A DNA stretch of 58,114 nucleotides from assembly GCA_014728225.1 (NCBI GenBank), contig WJLX01000179.1, positions 1 to 58,114 on the forward strand, read 5' to 3'. Both the position numbers and the translations under genes were made by a program. Every line of letters starts with the position of its first letter. Position 1 is the first letter of the stretch. Of this stretch, positions 53,991 through 58,114 are shown piece by piece. The stretch is from Candidatus Coatesbacteria bacterium. Its GTDB lineage: Bacteria > RBG-13-66-14. Below the pieces are notes generated by a model that was not told where the DNA came from, did no database searches, and saw only the letters and a program-made list of their open reading frames with translations.

Positions 53991-54155
53991 CTACTGCGGC
54001 TCCTGCGGCAGGGCGATGATCACGCCGAGTAGACCGACGGCCAGGCCTATGATGGACAGGACGATGGGCTCGTTTATCGGTCGGGCGTCCAAGTAACCGA
54101 AGATGGCGAATCCCAAGCCGATAACCCCCAGGATGATGGCGAAGACCTTCTTCAT
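53991..54155 (-). CDS. Small two-span membrane protein
   Basis: A 54-residue protein starting MKKVFAIILGVIGLGFAIFGY, with a second hydrophobic segment (IVLSIIGLAVGLLGVIIAL). AAAGGAG lies six bases before the ATG at 54155; the longer open frame upstream is not needed. The spans, joined by DARPINEP, predict a hairpin in the inner membrane. No family is recognised. It is divergent from the sugar transferase. Confidence 0.65.
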   Translation of the reverse strand: MKKVFAIILGVIGLGFAIFGYLDARPINEPIVLSIIGLAVGLLGVIIALPQEPQ

Positions 54156-54244
54156 TATTCTCCTTTCGGTGAGCGTGAGGAAAAATTGTCGAACGACTGC
54201 GCGTTCATAGTCGTCCCCAGGCATGACAGCTCGGGTCATCCCGG

Positions 54245-54273
54245 TTGCCAAGGGGGCGGTTCGGTGTTAAACT
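54245..54273 (+). promoter_or_regulatory. Sigma70-type promoter for the sugar transferase
   Basis: TTGCCA (54245-54250), a 17-base spacer and TAAACT (54268-54273), 30 bases upstream of the TTG start. The -10 is the same as that of the reductase promoter at 40790-40795. Confidence 0.5.
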
Positions 54274-54303
54274 GGCCTATGTTAACATCTTAGCGGAGGC
54301 GAC

Positions 54304-55719
54304 TTGCTCCACCGACAGGACCGTCTCATCGCCGTCGTTCTGGTGGTCGGCGACCTGGCGTGCACCTTCGGCGCCCTGGCGCTGGCCTACGTGATGCGTT
54401 TCGTCTGGAAGCTGGCGCCCAATCTGCCGGACTGGACGCCGAGTTTCGCCGACTACCTGCCCTTCGCCCTGGCGATCATGGTCACCCTGGTGGCTGTCTT
54501 CGCCGCCAACGGTTTGTACTCCCGCCGCCGGGGACACTCGAACATCGAGGAGTTCCTGGCGGTGCTGCGCATCAGCTTCCTGGTCCTGGTGGTGGCCTAC
54601 GGGGTGACGATCTTCTGGCGGGTCAGCGCCCTGTCGCGCTGGCTGTTGGCCTTCTTCTGGGTGCTGGACGTCGTTTTCATCACCGTCTTCCGGCTGCTGG
54701 TGGACGCCGTGGCGCGGCGGGTCCGCCGGATGGGTGTGGACACGCGCAAAGCCCTGGTCATCGGGGCGGGCGGTCTGGCCGAACAGGTCGTCGAGCGGCT
54801 GCTCGATCATCCGGAGTACGGCTACGAGGTGACGGGCTACATCGCCGAGGAGGCGGTCGACGCGGGACGGCTGGAGAGCCTCGAGTACCTGGGCGGCTTC
54901 AACGAGTTAACCGCGGTGCTGGAGCGGAACCGGCCCGATGAGGTCTTCATCGCCCTCTCGCGCCACCACAACCACCGCCTGCTGGCCGTCCTCGATCTCT
55001 GCGAGCGTGAGGGGGTTAACGCCTCGATCGTGCCCGACTTCTTCGAGGTGCTGCTCAGCCGCTCGATCCAGCGGACCCAGCTCGAGGATATGGACGGCAT
55101 CCCGGTGGTGGGGCTGCGCGAGGTGCCGCTGCACTCGCTCTGGAACCGCTTCGTCAAGCGGGCTTTCGACTTCATCGTCTCGCTGCTGTTCATTCTCGTC
55201 TTCAGTTGGCTCTACGTCCTGGTAGCCGCCGGGGTGGCCCTGACCAGCAAGGGGCCGGCGATCTTCAAGCAGCGCCGCGTCGGCCGCGACCTGGAGGAGT
55301 TCACTCTCTACAAGTTCCGCACGATGTACGTGCAGAGCGAGAGCAGCTCGGATACGGTCTGGACGAAGAAGGACGACCCCCGGGTGACGCCCTTCGGCCG
55401 TTTCCTGCGTCGCACCAGCCTGGACGAGATCCCCCAGTTCTTCAACGTCCTCAAGGGGGATATGTCGATCGTCGGGCCCCGGCCGGAGCGGCCCCATTTC
55501 GTCGAGCAGTTCAAGGAGAGCGTGCCGCGTTTCCAGGTCCGCCACCAGGTCAAGGCGGGGATCACCGGCTGGGCACAGGTCAACGGCCGCTACGAGCTGA
55601 CCATCCCGCAGAAGGTGGAGTACGACATCTACTACATCGAGAACTGGTCCTTCTGGCTGGATCTGCGGATCATCTTCATGACCATCTTCCGGGTGATCGG
55701 CGGCCGGGACGCCTATTAG
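54304..55719 (+). CDS. Polyprenyl-phosphate sugar-1-phosphate transferase (WbaP/WcaJ-like)
   Basis: A 471-residue membrane protein that would start polysaccharide synthesis by placing a sugar-1-phosphate on undecaprenyl phosphate. It has four N-terminal spans, a CoA-binding-like middle domain ([19 protein letters not shown]) and a fifth segment. The catalytic C-terminal domain follows with [48 protein letters not shown] and [11 protein letters not shown]. The start is TTG 54304, five bases after GGAGG. The Wzi-like gene 11 bases downstream supports a capsule or exopolysaccharide role. Confidence 0.92.
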   Translation: MLHRQDRLIAVVLVVGDLACTFGALALAYVMRFVWKLAPNLPDWTPSFADYLPFALAIMVTLVAVFAANGLYSRRRGHSNIEEFLAVLRISFLVLVVAYGVTIFWRVSALSRWLLAFFWVLDVVFITVFRLLVDAVARRVRRMGVDTRKALVIGAGGLAEQVVERLLDHPEYGYEVTGYIAEEAVDAGRLESLEYLGGFNELTAVLERNRPDEVFIALSRHHNHRLLAVLDLCEREGVNASIVPDFFEVLLSRSIQRTQLEDMDGIPVVGLREVPLHSLWNRFVKRAFDFIVSLLFILVFSWLYVLVAAGVALTSKGPAIFKQRRVGRDLEEFTLYKFRTMYVQSESSSDTVWTKKDDPRVTPFGRFLRRTSLDEIPQFFNVLKGDMSIVGPRPERPHFVEQFKESVPRFQVRHQVKAGITGWAQVNGRYELTIPQKVEYDIYYIENWSFWLDLRIIFMTIFRVIGGRDAY

Positions 55720-55729
55720 CGAGGTCATC

Positions 55730-57352
55730 GTGTTGAAACGACTACTGGTATTCTCGTTGATGATCGCCACCGGCGCCGGCGCCGCCCTGCCGGCGGCCAC
55801 GGTGCCCCTGGACCACTGGGCCTATGAGGTGGCCGATGAGCTCGTCATCCGCGGGCTGTGGACGGCGGAGCGCTTCGGCGAGCGTCCCTGGTCCCGGGCC
55901 GACTTCGCCGCCGGAGCGGGTTACCTGCTGGAGCAGTACGAGCGCGGCGAGGTGGGCCTGCATCCCGCCTCGCGGGGCTGGCTGGACCGGTTGGTCGAGG
56001 AGTTCGCCCCGGAGATCGAGCGCTGGCGGTCCGATCGGGGACCGGCTTCCCGGGCGGATTACGCCGCCCGCGATGAGCCGCCGGAGCCGGCCCTCGAGGT
56101 CGGCGCCCGGCTCGAGGCCTCCGCCGGTTACCGCTCCGCCGAACTGCAGTTGCCGGAGGACGGCGCCGAGGGTGAGGACGCGCCCGCGGAGCCGGAGTCC
56201 GGTCTGCGGGATCGCGAGCGCCTGGAGCTGTTGTTCGGTGGCGGTTACGGCGACGAGCTGGCCCTTTGGGGCAGGGCCGAGGCCGACACCGACGGCTTGG
56301 AGGACTCCGACTGGCGCGGGTTGGACTGGAAGGCGGGCATCTCGGCCCAGTTCGACTACGGTTTCCTGCGCTGGCGGCCGACGGAGTGGTTCCAGGCCTG
56401 GGCCGGGCGCGATCAGCTCCAGTGGGGTTACAGCATCGGCGGCTCGCTGCTGTTCTCGGGCACCGCTCCGGCCCCCGACGGCTTTGGTTACGGCTTGGAG
56501 TGGGGGCCGCTGCGCTTCAGCTACTTCCACTGCGCCCTGGACACCTGGCGCGAGGGGCCGGAGAGCGACTACACCTACTACAACCGCTTCCTGGTCGGTC
56601 ATCGGTTGAGTTGGCAGGCGGCGCCCTGGCTGGTCGTCGGTCTGGGCGAGGCCACCACCTACGGCGGTGAGGGTCGCGGCATCGACCTGGCCTACCTCAA
56701 CCAGCTGATGCTGCATTACGTCGAGCAGCTCGCCGGGCGGGTCCACAACGACAATCCCTTCTGGCAGCTCGATGTCGACGTGCTGCCCTTCCCCGGCGGT
56801 CGTTTCTGGGGCCAGTTGATGATCGACGACTACCAGTACGAGGACGATCCCGAGCCGCCGCACATCGGCTTCCTCGCCGGGGCGGCCTGGGCCGATCCGC
56901 TGAACCTGGCCGGACTGACCCTGTCGCTGGAGTACCTCAAGGTCTGGAACTGGGTCTACAACGTCAAGCCGGACTACGACAAGCTGCTCTACCTCGGCCA
57001 TCCCCTGGGCTTTCCCCGGGGCAACGACGCCGACCGCTGGAGCTTCCGCCTGAATTGGGACTTCGGCGCCGACTGGTCGACCCGCTTCGCCGTGACCCTG
57101 GACCGCAAGGGCGAGGGGCGCATCGAGGATGAGTGGGAAGCCAAGGGCTTCACCTCGGAGCCGTTCCCCTCCGGGGTGGTCGAGGAGCTGCAGACCTACG
57201 CCCTCTCCGGGGCCTGGCACCCCAACCGTAACCTCGAGGTGGGCCTGGAGTTGGCCCTGCGCCGGGCGACAAACTACGCCAACCTCGAGGGCGCCGAGCT
57301 GACCGACATCTACGCCGGGCTGTCGGCGAGCTATCTGCTCGACTGGCGCTAG
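55730..57352 (+). CDS. Capsule assembly Wzi-like outer-membrane protein
   Basis: A 540-residue protein with a signal peptide, then a short helical domain near VPLDHWAYEVADELVIRGLW like that of the Wzi/SLH group. A long beta-barrel follows: LELLFGGGYGDELALWGRAE, WAGRDQLQWGYSIGGSLLFS, YTYYNRFLVGHRLSWQ, ending SASYLLDWR. R-D-QLQWG...LFSG is a recurring Wzi pattern. Wzi anchors capsular polysaccharide at the cell surface. The GTG start at 55730 lies 11 bases after the sugar transferase stop, so the two are co-transcribed. Confidence 0.78.
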   Translation: MLKRLLVFSLMIATGAGAALPAATVPLDHWAYEVADELVIRGLWTAERFGERPWSRADFAAGAGYLLEQYERGEVGLHPASRGWLDRLVEEFAPEIERWRSDRGPASRADYAARDEPPEPALEVGARLEASAGYRSAELQLPEDGAEGEDAPAEPESGLRDRERLELLFGGGYGDELALWGRAEADTDGLEDSDWRGLDWKAGISAQFDYGFLRWRPTEWFQAWAGRDQLQWGYSIGGSLLFSGTAPAPDGFGYGLEWGPLRFSYFHCALDTWREGPESDYTYYNRFLVGHRLSWQAAPWLVVGLGEATTYGGEGRGIDLAYLNQLMLHYVEQLAGRVHNDNPFWQLDVDVLPFPGGRFWGQLMIDDYQYEDDPEPPHIGFLAGAAWADPLNLAGLTLSLEYLKVWNWVYNVKPDYDKLLYLGHPLGFPRGNDADRWSFRLNWDFGADWSTRFAVTLDRKGEGRIEDEWEAKGFTSEPFPSGVVEELQTYALSGAWHPNRNLEVGLELALRRATNYANLEGAELTDIYAGLSASYLLDWR

Positions 57353-57363
57353 GCCCTCCGCCG

Positions 57364-57430
57364 CGCCGGCACGGTTCTTGCTCGCCGCGTTCCCCCTGGC
57401 GGGGCAACGCGGGCAACAACCGCGCCGGCG
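57364..57430. repeat. Palindromic intergenic repeat, copy R9 (diverged)
   Basis: Arms at 57364-57381 (CGCCGGCACGGTTCTTGC) and 57413-57430 (GCAACAACCGCGCCGGCG) with an inner CGCGTT...AACGCG stem. It begins 12 bases after the Wzi-like stop and could also serve as its terminator. Confidence 0.78.
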
Positions 57431-57619
57431 CTCGTTTCTCCCGCGAGCCGCCGGCGGTACCAGCCCCCGCACCGCGCCTTTTTCGCAAGGGTCGGTACGG
57501 GGTTTATGGTGTTGACCGAGCCTCGGCTGGGCGCTCTCGTCGGGGTGTGTGTGATGAGGGGGCTTGACGCCCCGGATGCTTCGGATTATCTTAGCTGTGG
57601 GCGCAGCCGGGAGGTCAGA

Positions 57620-58114
57620 ATGCGTTACGTTTTGTTAGCGGTGGTGTTGCTGGCGGGGGTGTGTTTGGCGAGCTTCGAGGTCACCCTGCAGCCCGATGAC
57701 GACGAGGGGAATGATTCATCAACGGATGAATATTATCCGGATTCTAATTATGGAGATGAAACCTTTTTTATGGTTATGGGAGATAGTATGTACGCCTTCA
57801 TCGAGTTCCGCGAGCTGGACCATTACGTCGGCCGGGGCTACACGGTGCTCTCGGCGGAGCTGTGGCTGACGCTGTTCAATGACTGGAAAGACACAGCCTT
57901 GATTCAAACCCGACCGCTGTCTGAAGAAGAAATCTGGATCGCCCCGGTGGACGCCGCCTGGGAGGAGATGGAAATCACCTGGAACAACCAGCCGGGTATC
58001 TACGAGACGTACGCTGTTGAAAGAAGCTTTGAAGAGCCGGAATATGGAGAGGAATACTTTGTATCCTTTGATGTACAGGATATTGTCCAGGCATGGTTAA
58101 ATGAAGATATTCCA
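57620..58114 (+). CDS. DNRLRE-domain secreted protein, truncated by the window end
   Basis: The ATG at 57620 follows GGGAGG, and the frame is open for 165 codons to the last base. A signal peptide (MRYVLLAVVLLAGVCLA) is followed by LQPDDDEGND...DSNYGDETFFMVMGD, then AFIEFRELDHYVGRG, LSAELWLTLF and EMEITWNNQPGI, ending in DIVQAWLNEDIP. The FIEF-L...W-QP...DIVQAWL order is a DNRLRE module like that at 3176-4489. Base composition alternates: AT-rich patches at about 57712-57785 and 58020-58114 within a GC-rich gene. Confidence 0.78.
   Translation, partial: MRYVLLAVVLLAGVCLASFEVTLQPDDDEGNDSSTDEYYPDSNYGDETFFMVMGDSMYAFIEFRELDHYVGRGYTVLSAELWLTLFNDWKDTALIQTRPLSEEEIWIAPVDAAWEEMEITWNNQPGIYETYAVERSFEEPEYGEEYFVSFDVQDIVQAWLNEDIP

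Overview
This window (58,114 bp, high G+C) looks like a chromosome segment of an uncultivated Gram-negative bacterium from the broad FCB assemblage. The evidence is several PorV/TraF-like outer-membrane beta-barrels, DNRLRE surface proteins, a very large secreted protein ending in a type IX-like sorting domain, a lamin-tail domain protein, a Wzi-like capsule protein, and TPR or CsgG-like lipoproteins. A candidate phylum such as Coatesbacteria or a relative would fit, but this is inference; no rRNA or other decisive marker is present.

Layout. 1-650: tail of an IS1595-family transposase and a gene-free stretch. 0.7-9.2 kb (minus): ribD, an outer-membrane protein and a DNRLRE lipoprotein, then folD - membrane-fusion protein - ABC ATPase - TPR protein. 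9.4-11.3 kb: pgk, divergent from a NUDIX hydrolase. 11.3-12.4 kb: gene-free, with a second IS1595 relic. 12.4-15.5 kb: two TraF-like barrels. 15.7-17.8 kb: EI and HPr of the phosphotransferase system. 18.4-21.8 kb: a lamin-tail protein and a tandem CNNM/CBS pair. 22-23.3 kb: three paralogous small proteins of an unrecognised HTH-like family, followed by a third IS1595 relic. 24.2-28.3 kb (plus): a small barrel protein, tmk, holB, PSP1/RicT and two lipoproteins, mostly start-stop overlapped. 28.6-31.4 kb: a metalloprotease/propeller/barrel fusion. 31.5-33.0 kb: an AT-rich broken tcmP next to an intact Gp37/Gp68 (DUF5131) gene. 33.0-34.3 kb: a thioesterase and tadA. 34.4-38.3 kb: a leader with competing terminator and antiterminator, a double GNAT, an ABC-2 exporter and four micro-ORFs. 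38.5-40.6 kb: a double-cubane-cluster reductase and its activator behind a hairpin that masks the ribosome-binding site. 41-42.6 kb: an ABC-F ATPase. 43-46.5 kb: the large secreted protein. 46.7-48.1 kb: hisS. 48.4-53.5 kb: a small membrane protein, a lipoprotein, a barrel-SppA fusion and a FecR-domain protein. 54-58.1 kb: a small membrane protein, a polyprenyl-phosphate sugar transferase, a Wzi-like protein and a truncated DNRLRE gene.

The most unusual region is 34.4-38.3 kb. Two adjacent micro-ORFs end in the same heptapeptide, and all differences between their coding copies are synonymous. A third micro-ORF has a double-glycine-like motif. They lie next to an ABC-2 exporter and a double acetyltransferase behind an attenuator-like leader. 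A peptide production, export and self-protection system is a reasonable hypothesis but is unproven. The second window-wide signal is a family of nine long palindromic intergenic repeats with the core CCGGCACGGTTTTTGC...GCAAAAACCGTGCCGG. They occur between convergent, co-directional and divergent genes, so they are not simply terminators.
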